Shown: piece after piece, positions 50,388-58,838 of the stretch
Layout: the number at the start of each line of letters is the position of its first letter
How positions within the stretch are numbered: position 1 is the stretch's first letter
DNA from: Nitrospira sp.
Lineage (GTDB): Bacteria; Nitrospirota; Nitrospiria; Nitrospirales; Nitrospiraceae
Direction: 5' to 3'
Assembly (NCBI GenBank): GCA_030692565.1
Contig: JAUYAO010000001.1
Span: 1 to 64,000, forward strand
DNA: 64,000 bases
Position numbers and translations under genes: made by a program
The notes under the pieces: generated by a model
Seen by the model: the letters and a program-made list of their open reading frames with translations, nothing else
Databases searched by the model: none
What the model was told of the DNA's origin: nothing

Positions 50388-51386
50388 ATGGAAATCAGAT
50401 TTCAGCCCGCATTGCTGCAAGAGGTCATCGACTCTTTCGTGGAGAAGACGGAGCGTGAAGGCGATCCGACCTACTACAAGGAGTTCCATGAGCATGCCGA
50501 TCCGATCTACGAAAAGTTCATGCTTGAGGATCGGGAAGGGGAATTTAAGAAGCTGTACCAGTATTTGTTCGGTACGTGGGGATTCTCGGACATTATTCGG
50601 GATTCGTTCAACGAATATCCGCTCTTAAAGGATAAGGTCGGGATTGTGCTGGTGAAGGGCGTCTTGAAAGAAGATCAGGAAGGCGTCGACATTCTCCGCA
50701 AGTGGGGATCGGTCGAGCAGGATTTGGCCAAGGATTTTGAGGCCAAGGGTATGAAAGGTGTGGGTATTAAGCTGATCCCGCGACGGTTTTACGATCCTGC
50801 TTTGACCCGCTATTGCCGCCATGAGCTGATGCACATCTCGGACATGCTCGACCCGGTCTTCGGCTATGACCCTGATACGAAGGTCGGACAGAATTCCGGA
50901 GAAGAAACGCTGATCCTGCAGCGCTACCGCGTGCTATGGAGTGTGAGCGTCGATAGCCGGTTGAGTGCGGCGGGCCGGGAGCCGATGCTGAGCAAAGAGG
51001 ATCGGTTCAAGGAGTTCCGCTCGTGGTACCGGAAGATCCCGCCGCCCCAATTGAAATCAGTGTTTGAAGGGCTTTGGCAGATCTCGTATTTCACCCATTC
51101 CGAGTTGATCGAAATGTCGACCGATACCTTGCGCGTGATGGATCGCGCGGTCGATGTGGAAGGGGGCGAGGTTCCCGAGACGGAAAATAAGGTGATGCTG
51201 ATGCCGGGCTTCCCCTGCCCGCTCTGCCGCTTCCCGACCTATTCGTGGGTGGAAGATATGGGCACCAAGCTGGAACCGTATGTCTTGGACTTCATTCGGG
51301 AGAACCATCCCGGGTGGGATATTGAGTACGGCGGCTGCGACCGGTGCGTGGAAGTGTATAAGCTGCGGGCCGACGGCGTGATGTAG
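50388..51386 (+). CDS. Uncharacterised HExxH protein with C-terminal zinc-ribbon cysteines
   Basis: 332 residues, no signal peptide. Residues 145-149 form HELMH (TRYCRHELMHISDMLD), the HExxH signature of zinc metalloproteases. Near the C-terminus CPLC (277-280) and CDRC (317-320) form a likely zinc ribbon. No family recognised; it could be a protease or a non-catalytic zinc protein. ATG 50388 is preferred to GTG 50355. The only neighbour in the same direction is the ferredoxin/TorD/nxrC block, so a role in maturing NXR is possible but unproven. Confidence 0.75.
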   Translation: MEIRFQPALLQEVIDSFVEKTEREGDPTYYKEFHEHADPIYEKFMLEDREGEFKKLYQYLFGTWGFSDIIRDSFNEYPLLKDKVGIVLVKGVLKEDQEGVDILRKWGSVEQDLAKDFEAKGMKGVGIKLIPRRFYDPALTRYCRHELMHISDMLDPVFGYDPDTKVGQNSGEETLILQRYRVLWSVSVDSRLSAAGREPMLSKEDRFKEFRSWYRKIPPPQLKSVFEGLWQISYFTHSELIEMSTDTLRVMDRAVDVEGGEVPETENKVMLMPGFPCPLCRFPTYSWVEDMGTKLEPYVLDFIRENHPGWDIEYGGCDRCVEVYKLRADGVM

Positions 51387-51390
51387 GTGT

Positions 51391-51511
51391 AGGCGGTGAA
51401 GACGTTTGCCATCTTCGTTCCCGCATCGTTCAAGGCCTTCACGTACCGCAGTGGGTACATGTCGGCCGTTTACTCGCTGCGGCTTCGTTGAACAGGCGTT
51501 TTGACCATCTG
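51391..51511 (+). repeat. Diverged copy of the ~122-bp palindromic repeat
   Basis: Same layout as copy 61022-61143: AGGCGGTGAAGACGTTTGCC on the left, TTCACGTACCGCAGTGGGTAC in the middle, TCGCTGCGGC and GAACAGGCGTTTTGACC on the right. Identity is lower than among the other copies. It fills the gap before the ferredoxin gene. Confidence 0.6.
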
Positions 51512-51528
51512 CTGGATCAACGAATACC

Positions 51529-52122
51529 ATGGCATCTAACCCTTCATATGGCCGGCGGGACTTCCTGAAAGATTCCGTGATGTCTGTCGCCAAGGCGGCG
51601 CAGGAGTTTTCTAGGCACGTCGATGCTGCGCCTGAAGCGCCGGCTCCGGTCTTGCGGACGGATTGGCTGCGGCCGCCGGGGGCTGTGGAAGAAGTTTTGT
51701 TTTTGGAGCGCTGCACGAAATGCGGCGATTGTATCAAGGCCTGCGATCCTGGGGCGATTGTCTGCCATGGCGGGGATGGGACCCCGGTGATTTTTGCCGA
51801 CCAGTCGCCCTGTCTCTTGTGTGACGATCTTCCCTGCATTGCCGCCTGTGCGACTGACGCGTTGCTGCCGGTCGATCGGATGCCTGATATTCGACTCGGT
51901 GTGGCGGTGGTATCTCAGCGGCTGTGCACGGCCGGGCAGGGGTGTCATGCCTGCGTTTCGAAGTGTCCTGTGGATGCATTATCAATGGACTTTTCGGCCA
52001 TGCGGCTTGAGGTATCCGCAGAGAGTTGCGTGGGTTGTGGTATGTGCGAACATATCTGTAATACCGTCAATGATCACGTGGCGATCCGTGTGACGCCTGT
52101 GCGGCAACTCGCCGGGTTCTGA
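51529..52122 (+). CDS. NapG/NapF-like 4Fe-4S ferredoxin with Tat-type signal
   Basis: 197 residues. The N-terminus GRRDFLKDSV is a twin-arginine motif. Four Cys clusters follow: CTKCGDCIKACDP, CLLCDDLPCIAAC, CTAGQGCHACVSKCP and CVGCGMCEHIC, enough for up to four 4Fe-4S clusters as in NapG. A NapG-like protein near nxrC and a TorD chaperone suggests a link to nitrite oxidoreductase assembly or periplasmic electron transfer. No obvious ribosome binding site precedes ATG 51529. Confidence 0.85.
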   Translation: MASNPSYGRRDFLKDSVMSVAKAAQEFSRHVDAAPEAPAPVLRTDWLRPPGAVEEVLFLERCTKCGDCIKACDPGAIVCHGGDGTPVIFADQSPCLLCDDLPCIAACATDALLPVDRMPDIRLGVAVVSQRLCTAGQGCHACVSKCPVDALSMDFSAMRLEVSAESCVGCGMCEHICNTVNDHVAIRVTPVRQLAGF

Positions 52123-52236
52123 GCGTTGGTGGAAGCGGAAAATCACTGTATTGAAGCGGAGAATTGAAATGTCTAGTCAAAATAAATAAAAAAATAAACC
52201 GGCTGAAATCCGATGGTTTGAGGTCCGAGTTCTTGC

Positions 52237-52284
52237 TTGACATCCATTTGACCTTTACCTATCATACGCAGGCCCGTGATAGGT
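52237..52284 (+). promoter_or_regulatory. Promoter with overlapping inverted repeat upstream of the TorD-like/nxrC genes
   Basis: TTGACA (52237-52242), 17-base spacer, TATCAT (52260-52265). The -10 box lies inside the perfect dyad ACCTATCA / TGATAGGT (52257-52264/52277-52284), a classic operator position for a repressor. The rest of the 52123-52358 gap is AT-rich and non-coding. Confidence 0.65.
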
Positions 52285-52358
52285 CGAAGTAGTGCTGGTT
52301 CAGAAGTTGTGTGAGTTGTGAGGCCTGGGTTGAGTCCCACATCCAGGAGACAATTGTC

Positions 52359-53333
52359 ATGACGAGTAAACAATCGGTGCAGACTGCAACATCTACCGCT
52401 GCTACCGTTATCCCTACCATCCCGACGATCAAAGACTCTCCCGCCGTTGAGCGAGCGCTCAATCGCAGCAAGCTTTATCTCCTTGTTTCCTGGAGCCTTT
52501 TGTATCCGGAAGACGAGGAATTTCTTGATTACTTGCAGTGCGGGGAGTTTGTGGAAGACGGTCGCGCGGCATTAGATGCCCTCCAGGCGGCCTTGGATGC
52601 CAATCAGGGCGGAGATCGCGCGAAGCTGAAGCTGGCTGCTTTGAAAAAGCAGTTGGATAATGTCGAAAAGCTGGTGGCGTCAGAATGCGTGAACTGGCAG
52701 TTGAGCGATCTGCAGTCGGAGCATCGGCGTGTGTTCAGCAATGTGATCACGCTGGATTGTCCGCCGTACGAAACCCTCTTCGGTAACGATCACGTGTTTG
52801 CGCAGTCCCATACCATGGGCGACATCGCCGGCTTCTATAAGGCGTTTGGCGTCGAGTTGTCGAAGGATATTCATGAGCGGCTCGACCACCTCAGCGTCGA
52901 GTTCGAGTTCATGCATTTCCTGGCCTACAAAGAATCCTATTCCCGCTGCCATGACGGGGCCGACAAGACGCAGATCGTTGTGGATGCGCAGAAAAAGTTT
53001 GTTAAAAATCACATCGGGCGATGGGTTCCTCTGTTTTGCCGGATGTTGACGAAAAAGTCCGATTCCGGTCTGTTCAAGATCGTCGCGGATATGACCTCTG
53101 ATTGGATTGAGTTCGAAACCGCGTTCCTCGGAGTCACCCCGCAGCCTTACACAGAAACAGATTATCGTCCGGCGACCTTTAATTCGCCTGAAGGTCAGAC
53201 GTACGAGTGCGGAGCGCAGGACCAGGGGAATGAGTTGAGCGTGTTGTTGAATGAAGTCGGCGCGCAGTCCTTCCTGGATGTGAAGGACAAGGATAAGGAC
53301 AAGGAGGAGGGCGGACCAGTCGGAACCGCGTAG
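52359..53333 (+). CDS. TorD/NarJ-family chaperone (for NXR catalytic subunit)
   Basis: 324 residues, helical. A Ser/Thr/Ile-rich ~35-residue start precedes the TorD core (YLLVSWSLLYPEDEEFLDYL, LQSEHRRVFSN, PPYETLFGNDHVF, LSVEFEFMHFLAYKESYSR). TorD-type chaperones bind the Tat signal and apo-form of molybdoenzymes until cofactor is loaded. ATG 52359 has AGGAGA at 52344-52349. Lies directly upstream of nxrC; nxrA, the probable client, is outside the window. The C-terminus is a Lys/Asp repeat (KDKDKDKE). Confidence 0.87.
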   Translation: MTSKQSVQTATSTAATVIPTIPTIKDSPAVERALNRSKLYLLVSWSLLYPEDEEFLDYLQCGEFVEDGRAALDALQAALDANQGGDRAKLKLAALKKQLDNVEKLVASECVNWQLSDLQSEHRRVFSNVITLDCPPYETLFGNDHVFAQSHTMGDIAGFYKAFGVELSKDIHERLDHLSVEFEFMHFLAYKESYSRCHDGADKTQIVVDAQKKFVKNHIGRWVPLFCRMLTKKSDSGLFKIVADMTSDWIEFETAFLGVTPQPYTETDYRPATFNSPEGQTYECGAQDQGNELSVLLNEVGAQSFLDVKDKDKDKEEGGPVGTA

Positions 53334-53362
53334 GTTTCGAGCAATTATTTCTCGTTTTCTGG

Positions 53363-53384
53363 ACGGTAGTTATACGGTAGTTAT
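53363..53384 (+). repeat. Perfect 11-bp tandem repeat upstream of nxrC
   Basis: ACGGTAGTTAT at 53363-53373 and again at 53374-53384, 49 bases before the nxrC start. An 11-base period is one helical turn, so two regulator subunits could bind the same DNA face. Confidence 0.75.
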
Positions 53385-53432
53385 TTTGGGCGATGTTATT
53401 TAATCATTAATTTGAGAGGAGGGATTAGCTGT

Positions 53433-54386
53433 ATGAGAGTTGTGCAGACGACCAACAAGAAATTGGTGTTTAGCATTCTGCTCTCTGCCCTCGTCGTCGG
53501 CGTCATGCTGACGATCGGGCAAGTGCCCTTGGCCGTAAGCCAGCCGGTCACGATTCCGGCGAAGGCAGTCAAGGGACCGATTCCCATGGATGGCGCCAAC
53601 CCCGTGTGGGAAAGCGTTCCTGGTGTAATCGTTCCGTTGAGCGGTCAGCTGATCACCACCCCGATGCATCCGAACATCTCGGTGAAGTCGGTGTTCGTGA
53701 AGGCCATGAGCAACGGTAAGGAGCTCGGCCTGCGCGTGGAGTGGAACGATCAGACGAAGAATGACACAGCCATTGGTCCGCAGGACTTCCGCGACCAGGC
53801 TGCGATCATGTTCCCGGTGACCACCTCCGGTGCGCCACCTTTCCAGTGTATGGGTCAGTCCGGCGGAACCACCAACATCTGGCGGTGGAACGCGGAATGG
53901 CAGAAAGACCTTGGTAAGGACAGCGCGGGCATGTGGGACGTGGACGATCAGTACCCAGGCATTTTCTGGGATTACTATTTCGAAGAGCCGGCCGGTGGCG
54001 TGACCTATCCTGATCGGATCGGTCGGAGCCTTGGGCCATTCAACTCAGGCATCTGGTCCGGTAACATCATGTCCGATCCGACGCTCCGTGTGAGCTCGGT
54101 TGAAGACCTGAATGCCAACGGATTCAGCACCCTCACCACCCAATCCCATCAGGACGTGTTCGGGAACGGTGTGTGGGAGCCGTCAGGTTCCGTCAAGGGT
54201 GGCGGTTACTCTGGTCCGACCTGGCGCGTGGTCATCAAGCGCAGCCTGGAGACCAGTGATGCGAACGACACGCAGTTCAAGGCGGGAATGTCTGTGCCCA
54301 TCGCGTTTGCCGTGTGGGATGGGAACAACATTGAGCGCAACGGTATGAAGGCGCTCTCCACCTGGTTCACGCTCAAGCTTCCGTGA
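53433..54386 (+). CDS. nxrC: Nitrite oxidoreductase gamma subunit (NxrC-like, EB_dh haem b domain)
   Basis: 317 residues: signal peptide (~12-37, LVFSILLSALVVGVMLTIG), then an EB_dh-type domain. Candidate axial haem b ligands by analogy with ethylbenzene dehydrogenase gamma subunit are Met140 (FQCMGQ) and Lys269 (WRVVIKRS). Conserved pieces: VPLSGQLITTP, VEWNDQTKND, FRDQAAIMFP, FAVWDGNNIERNG. NxrC is thought to carry electrons from NxrAB in the periplasm to cytochrome c. GAGAGGAGGG precedes ATG 53433. nxrA/nxrB are not in this window, and several NxrC candidates exist per Nitrospira genome. Confidence 0.85.
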   Translation: MRVVQTTNKKLVFSILLSALVVGVMLTIGQVPLAVSQPVTIPAKAVKGPIPMDGANPVWESVPGVIVPLSGQLITTPMHPNISVKSVFVKAMSNGKELGLRVEWNDQTKNDTAIGPQDFRDQAAIMFPVTTSGAPPFQCMGQSGGTTNIWRWNAEWQKDLGKDSAGMWDVDDQYPGIFWDYYFEEPAGGVTYPDRIGRSLGPFNSGIWSGNIMSDPTLRVSSVEDLNANGFSTLTTQSHQDVFGNGVWEPSGSVKGGGYSGPTWRVVIKRSLETSDANDTQFKAGMSVPIAFAVWDGNNIERNGMKALSTWFTLKLP

Positions 54387-54450
54387 GCGAAGCGGTCTCG
54401 CGAGAGACCACCGCTCATCGCTGAACGCGTTGAGGTGACGTGAGAAAATG

Positions 54451-54499
54451 GCCCCGGGTCTGCGCTATGTAAATGGCGAAGTGACCCGGGGCTTTTTCT
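54451..54499 (+). terminator. Rho-independent terminator after nxrC
   Basis: Stem GCCCCGGGTC / GACCCGGGGC (54451-54460/54483-54492) with a 22-base loop, then TTTTTCTTTTT. The 54500-54655 gap before the next gene holds no other gene. Confidence 0.85.
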
Positions 54500-54655
54500 T
54501 TTTCGTATATTGACGGCATAGCTGGGGGAGAGGCTATGCGTTCTCTCAACGTGCGATGCAGCAGGGTTGCAAATGAAGAAGGCGGGAGTGTATAAACGAT
54601 CAGTGAAATCATTCGAAACTATCTGATTTTCCGAAGATATTAGAAAGTGGTTTCC

Positions 54656-56440
54656 ATGAAAGTTTCGTTGTTGTTTCCGCCTACCTGGCATCCCTCTCAA
54701 CCGTATCTCAGTCTTCCCTCTCTCACCGGATTCCTGCACCAGGGTGGCGTCAAAGACGTCTCTCAGCGGGATCTTGGAATCGAGTTGCTCGACCAACTTC
54801 TGACCCGCTCTTTCGGAGCTGAGGTTCATGAGCAGTTGCTCGCAAAGCAGCGGGAGCTGGAAAAGAGTACGTCTGGAGAGACTGGTCCGGGAAGCCGTGA
54901 GCACGCGGCCAAAATTGCGGAGTCGCTCGATCGGTTTCCCTATTTGATCGATCGGGTAGAGTTGGCAAAAGAGACGCTGCGTAGCGAGGCCTTTTACGAT
55001 CTTGATGCGTATCGCGGCAGTCTCTTCATGATCGATAAATGGCTGGAGCTGGTGTCGTCGGTGTATTTCCCGACAAGATTGACGGTCGTCGATAATCAGT
55101 TCAGCAACTATTCGATCTATTCCTCGAAAGACCTCATGAAGGTCATTCGAGATGAAGTGCAGAATCCCTACATCAGCCTGTTCCGCGATAAATTTATTCC
55201 ATCGATCGTGAACGATCGCCCGGATCTTATCGGTGTGTCGATCACGGCCACGTCGCAGATTATTCCCGGCCTGACGCTGTGCCGATTGATCAAAGAAGCG
55301 GCTCCCGATCTCCATATTACGATCGGAGGCAGTATCTTCACTCGCCTGGTCGATAATATCCGCCGCTGTCCGAGTTTGTTTGATATTACCGATGACATCG
55401 TCGTGTTCGAAGGAGAGACGGCGTTGCTGGAGCTGGTCAATCAGATGGCCGGGAAGAAAGATTTCAGCAAGGTGCCGAATCTGATCTATCGCCAAAACGG
55501 GAAGATCACGGTCAATCAGCCGTTCTATTCAGAAAATGTGAACCAGTTGCCGGCGCCGAACTACGACGGGTTTCCACTCGACAAGTATTTGTCGCCGGAA
55601 CCGGTCCTGCCGGTCCAATTTTCGCGTGGATGCTACTACAAAGATTGCGCGTTCTGCGCCCTCACGCTTGATCACCAGAATTTCAGGCAGAAGGAGCCGG
55701 GCCGGACCATTGAAGAGCTGAAATGGCTCAAGCAGCGGTACGGGGCGCAGAATTTCTTTTTTACCGACGAATGTTTTGCGCTCGCACCCACCAAGCGGCT
55801 CTGTCAGCAGATGACGGAGCACAAGCTGGACATCAAGTGGACCTGCGAAATGCGGTTCGAAAAGAACCTCTCCCGTGAACTCCTGACGTCCATGCGTGAT
55901 GCCGGTTGTCTCAAGATCGTGTTCGGATTGGAGTCCTTCAATCAGCGGATCATGGATTTCATGAAGAAAGGCATCAAGCAGGAGTGGGTCCGGAGGATCG
56001 CCGACGACTGTGTGGACCTGGGAATTGCTGTCCATTGCTACATCATCGTCGGATTTCCTACGGAGAAGGAAGAAGAAGCGCTGGAAACCATGAACTTCAT
56101 CGTGGAGAACAAGAAGCTGCACGGGTCGTTCGGATTCTCCTGCCAGCCCTGCCTCTTCGATCTTGAAAAGGAAGCTCCGATCATGAGCGATCCGGGAGGA
56201 TACGGGATACGCAGAATCATGCGGCCCTCTGCAGAGGATCTGAGTCTGGGGTTCTTTTATGAGGTGCAGGAGGGGATGACGCCGGACGAGTCGGAAAAGC
56301 TCTATCAGCATGTTTATGAACGGGTCAGTGAAGTGGTTTGCGAATTGCCCTTCAATTATTCGATGGCGGACGGATTGCTCTACATTGCGCATGAAAAGGC
56401 GCAGGCTGTCCAGGCGCCGCAGCCGATCAGCGCGTCCTAG
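54656..56440 (+). CDS. B12-binding/radical SAM enzyme of unknown substrate
   Basis: 594 residues. The N-terminal part includes a cobalamin-binding-like Rossmann domain (~170-300; LIGVSITATSQIIPGLTLCR, TIGGSIFTRL, VVFEGETALLELV). The radical SAM core carries C326-x4-C331-x2-C334 (RGCYYKDCAFCAL) instead of the usual CX3CX2C; the extra residue is seen in some B12-radical SAM groups. Later motifs: FTDECFALAP, KIVFGLESFNQRIMDFM, IIVGFPTEKEEEALETM. Likely a methyltransferase or rearrangement enzyme. Flanked by nxrC and a membrane protein; function in the cluster unknown. Confidence 0.85.
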   Translation: MKVSLLFPPTWHPSQPYLSLPSLTGFLHQGGVKDVSQRDLGIELLDQLLTRSFGAEVHEQLLAKQRELEKSTSGETGPGSREHAAKIAESLDRFPYLIDRVELAKETLRSEAFYDLDAYRGSLFMIDKWLELVSSVYFPTRLTVVDNQFSNYSIYSSKDLMKVIRDEVQNPYISLFRDKFIPSIVNDRPDLIGVSITATSQIIPGLTLCRLIKEAAPDLHITIGGSIFTRLVDNIRRCPSLFDITDDIVVFEGETALLELVNQMAGKKDFSKVPNLIYRQNGKITVNQPFYSENVNQLPAPNYDGFPLDKYLSPEPVLPVQFSRGCYYKDCAFCALTLDHQNFRQKEPGRTIEELKWLKQRYGAQNFFFTDECFALAPTKRLCQQMTEHKLDIKWTCEMRFEKNLSRELLTSMRDAGCLKIVFGLESFNQRIMDFMKKGIKQEWVRRIADDCVDLGIAVHCYIIVGFPTEKEEEALETMNFIVENKKLHGSFGFSCQPCLFDLEKEAPIMSDPGGYGIRRIMRPSAEDLSLGFFYEVQEGMTPDESEKLYQHVYERVSEVVCELPFNYSMADGLLYIAHEKAQAVQAPQPISAS

Positions 56441-56531
56441 CTTCCTCGGACGGTGGCTGCGACCCGGCATTGACCCTGTTTTTTTGTGACAGCTATAATC
56501 AGATCCTTGCTGGCGGGAGTGTACGAGGGGT

Positions 56532-57650
56532 ATGAAAAGCGTAACGATGAGTGATCGGATGTCAGGCCGGATCAGCGATTACGGTCCGATGTTCGAGTAT
56601 ACGATCAAGCTCGTTCTGCTGACCTCATTTCTTGAGTTGGTGCTCTATCGCCTGGTCTCGAGATTGGGGATGCACCTGAGCAAGATGGCTGTGGCGCATC
56701 CGTGGATCACCCCGACCTTCAGCACGCTCACGGAGATCGGCACCTGGCTCCTCAACATCGTGGCGATTCTCTTGTTCCTCGCGCTGGGTGTGACGATGGT
56801 CAATCGAAGCGCCGGCCAGGAGGTGAGCCGGATGACCAAGGTAGCGATGAGCTGTGTGGTGTTGCTACTGCTCCTCACCGCGGCCTTTTTGGTGGTACCT
56901 TCCGGGATGGTCGGGTCATTGATCTATAACGTCATCGCCTTTCTGGCTTTGGCGTTGTTCATGTTCGAGTATGTCTCCACGCAACCGCAACGGTCGCACC
57001 AGGTGCTGGGAGTCACATTTTTCTTCGGTATTTCCGGATGGCTCTATTACCAAATCCTGTCGACCGCCTACAGTGTGGCCAACACCGTTGCCGCGCCGCC
57101 GTTCGTCTATGAGGCCCATCGAATCGGCGAAGCCTTGATGGTATTGGCGAGTTTTCTGACCTTTGCGGCCTACGGCCAGGGGCTGTCGCTCAGGACGAAG
57201 AACCGCGTGCAGCGCAATCGGGCGATCTGGTTCTGGGCGACGACCGGGACGATCTTCACGACCCTCATTTTTACCGATTATCTGCTCGGTTTGTATGACC
57301 CAGGCTTGGCGTCCGGGGTTCGGCAAGCTTCCCAGGGGATCGGGTGGATTTTCCAGTTCGGCATGGGCTATACCTTCTATCTGCCGTTCGCCATTTATAT
57401 GGGGGGGCTGCTCTGTTGGTCCTATACCGTCATCAAGCTGCTCAATATGGGGCGGCTGGCGGGGTATGGGATTGGACTGATGTTTATCGCGGGGTATGCG
57501 TTGCTTTTTTCCAATCTCACGCTGATGGTGATTCTGGGAGTGATGCTGCTCGCGATGGATCGGGTCAGACCGGTGGCCTCGGAGTCTCCGTCGACGGCCG
57601 CGAATACACTCATGGGCTCTTCGGATGCCCTGGTAACCGAACAGGTATAA
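56532..57650 (+). CDS. Polytopic membrane protein of unknown function
   Basis: 372 residues, about ten hydrophobic helices (e.g. LVLLTSFLELVLYRLVS, LLNIVAILLFLALGVTMV, LLLLTAAFLVVPSGMVGSLI, WFWATTGTIFTTLIFTDYLL, LLFSNLTLMVILGVMLLAM). No family recognised. GAGGGG precedes the ATG. Lies between the radical SAM gene and the TPR/tatA genes. Confidence 0.75.
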   Translation: MKSVTMSDRMSGRISDYGPMFEYTIKLVLLTSFLELVLYRLVSRLGMHLSKMAVAHPWITPTFSTLTEIGTWLLNIVAILLFLALGVTMVNRSAGQEVSRMTKVAMSCVVLLLLLTAAFLVVPSGMVGSLIYNVIAFLALALFMFEYVSTQPQRSHQVLGVTFFFGISGWLYYQILSTAYSVANTVAAPPFVYEAHRIGEALMVLASFLTFAAYGQGLSLRTKNRVQRNRAIWFWATTGTIFTTLIFTDYLLGLYDPGLASGVRQASQGIGWIFQFGMGYTFYLPFAIYMGGLLCWSYTVIKLLNMGRLAGYGIGLMFIAGYALLFSNLTLMVILGVMLLAMDRVRPVASESPSTAANTLMGSSDALVTEQV

Positions 57651-57678
57651 TCACCCGCAACTGAACACAGGGGCATGT

Positions 57679-58491
57679 ATGGACACAACGAACCCAAGCA
57701 ATGAACCCACGCAGACGGCGACCGCGCTGGATCCCGGGGATCAGCCGCTCTCGCCCGACGAGGAAATCCTGGCGATCGAGAAGCTGCTGGCGGAGGAGCC
57801 CGACGATTTCCAGGCTCGCTGCCGGTTGGGCGAATTGTACTTCAGTAAAGGCCGGATGGACGACGCCTTGATCGAGGTCAAGAAATCGATTGAGATGGCG
57901 GAGGGCTTGCGCGCCGAGATGAATCGGTCGCTGGCCATGTATTATTCGAACCTCGGGACCATCTACGCCACGAAGAACATGGCCGACGAAGCCGAGGCCG
58001 AATTCAAGCATGCGCTCGATGTGTTCCCGCATGACATCCTGGCGCTGTTTAATCTTGGCCGGGTCTATGCGGACAAGAAGAAATTCATGGAAGCCAAGGA
58101 TTACTACGAGCGCCTTGTCGAGATGACGCCGGAAGATCCCATCGCCTGGTACAATCTCGCCAGCGTGTATGTGGAGCTGGATAACCCGCTGGTGTCCGAC
58201 TACAACACGATCGATATGGGCATTCAGTGCTATATGCGCACGCTCGAACTTGAGCCCACGCATCTGGAAGCCAGCTTCAAATTGATGGAGATCGCACTGA
58301 ATCACAAGAAGTCCGATCTGGCGATCAAGGTGATGGAGAGCGCCGTGGAGAACAATCCCGACGAGCCGCTGGCCTACTACAATCTGATCAGCGTGTACGA
58401 CAAGTGCAAAATGTTCGAGCAGGCTGAAGAAGCGCGGAAGCGGTTGAAAGAGCGGTTTGCCAAAAAAGCCAAAGAGAGTTCCGCATCCTGA
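57679..58491 (+). CDS. TPR-repeat protein
   Basis: 270 residues, about five TPR units from residue 30 ([75 protein letters not shown]). There is no signal peptide, so it is a cytoplasmic protein-interaction module. 25 bases separate it from tatA; a role in assisting Tat-dependent export of NXR partners is speculative. Confidence 0.88.
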   Translation: MDTTNPSNEPTQTATALDPGDQPLSPDEEILAIEKLLAEEPDDFQARCRLGELYFSKGRMDDALIEVKKSIEMAEGLRAEMNRSLAMYYSNLGTIYATKNMADEAEAEFKHALDVFPHDILALFNLGRVYADKKKFMEAKDYYERLVEMTPEDPIAWYNLASVYVELDNPLVSDYNTIDMGIQCYMRTLELEPTHLEASFKLMEIALNHKKSDLAIKVMESAVENNPDEPLAYYNLISVYDKCKMFEQAEEARKRLKERFAKKAKESSAS

Positions 58492-58516
58492 TTTACCCCT
58501 TAGGAAGGAGTCCATC

Positions 58517-58798
58517 ATGTTTGGGAGTCTTGGATTCACAGAGCTGATTCTGATCCTCGTGATCGTGTTGATCATTTTCGGCGCCGGCAAACTGCCGCAG
58601 CTGGGCGAAGGATTGGGCAAGGCCATCAAGGGCTTCAAGAAGTCCGTGCACGAAGCCGACGCCATCGAGGCCGAGGCCCAGGCGCTTGCCGCGCAGCAGC
58701 AAGCCGCGGCTCCCGCGCAGGCCATTACGGCCGCTCCGGCTCAGGCGATGACCGTCGATCAGCCGGCGGCTGTGGCGCAACCGGCCTCGCGGGCGTAA
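58517..58798 (+). CDS. tatA: Twin-arginine translocase subunit TatA/TatE
   Basis: 93 residues: [20 protein letters not shown] (short N-tail and membrane helix), hinge [20 protein letters not shown], amphipathic helix KKSVHEAD, then an Ala/Gln-rich tail. AGGAAGGAG precedes ATG 58517. TatA forms the pore for folded proteins; NxrA-type enzymes and the NapG-like ferredoxin are Tat substrates, which fits this neighbourhood. Confidence 0.93.
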   Translation: MFGSLGFTELILILVIVLIIFGAGKLPQLGEGLGKAIKGFKKSVHEADAIEAEAQALAAQQQAAAPAQAITAAPAQAMTVDQPAAVAQPASRA

Positions 58799-58838
58799 GT
58801 TTTCTCTCCGAAGTGAAGTAGGAGACGCATAGACGTCT

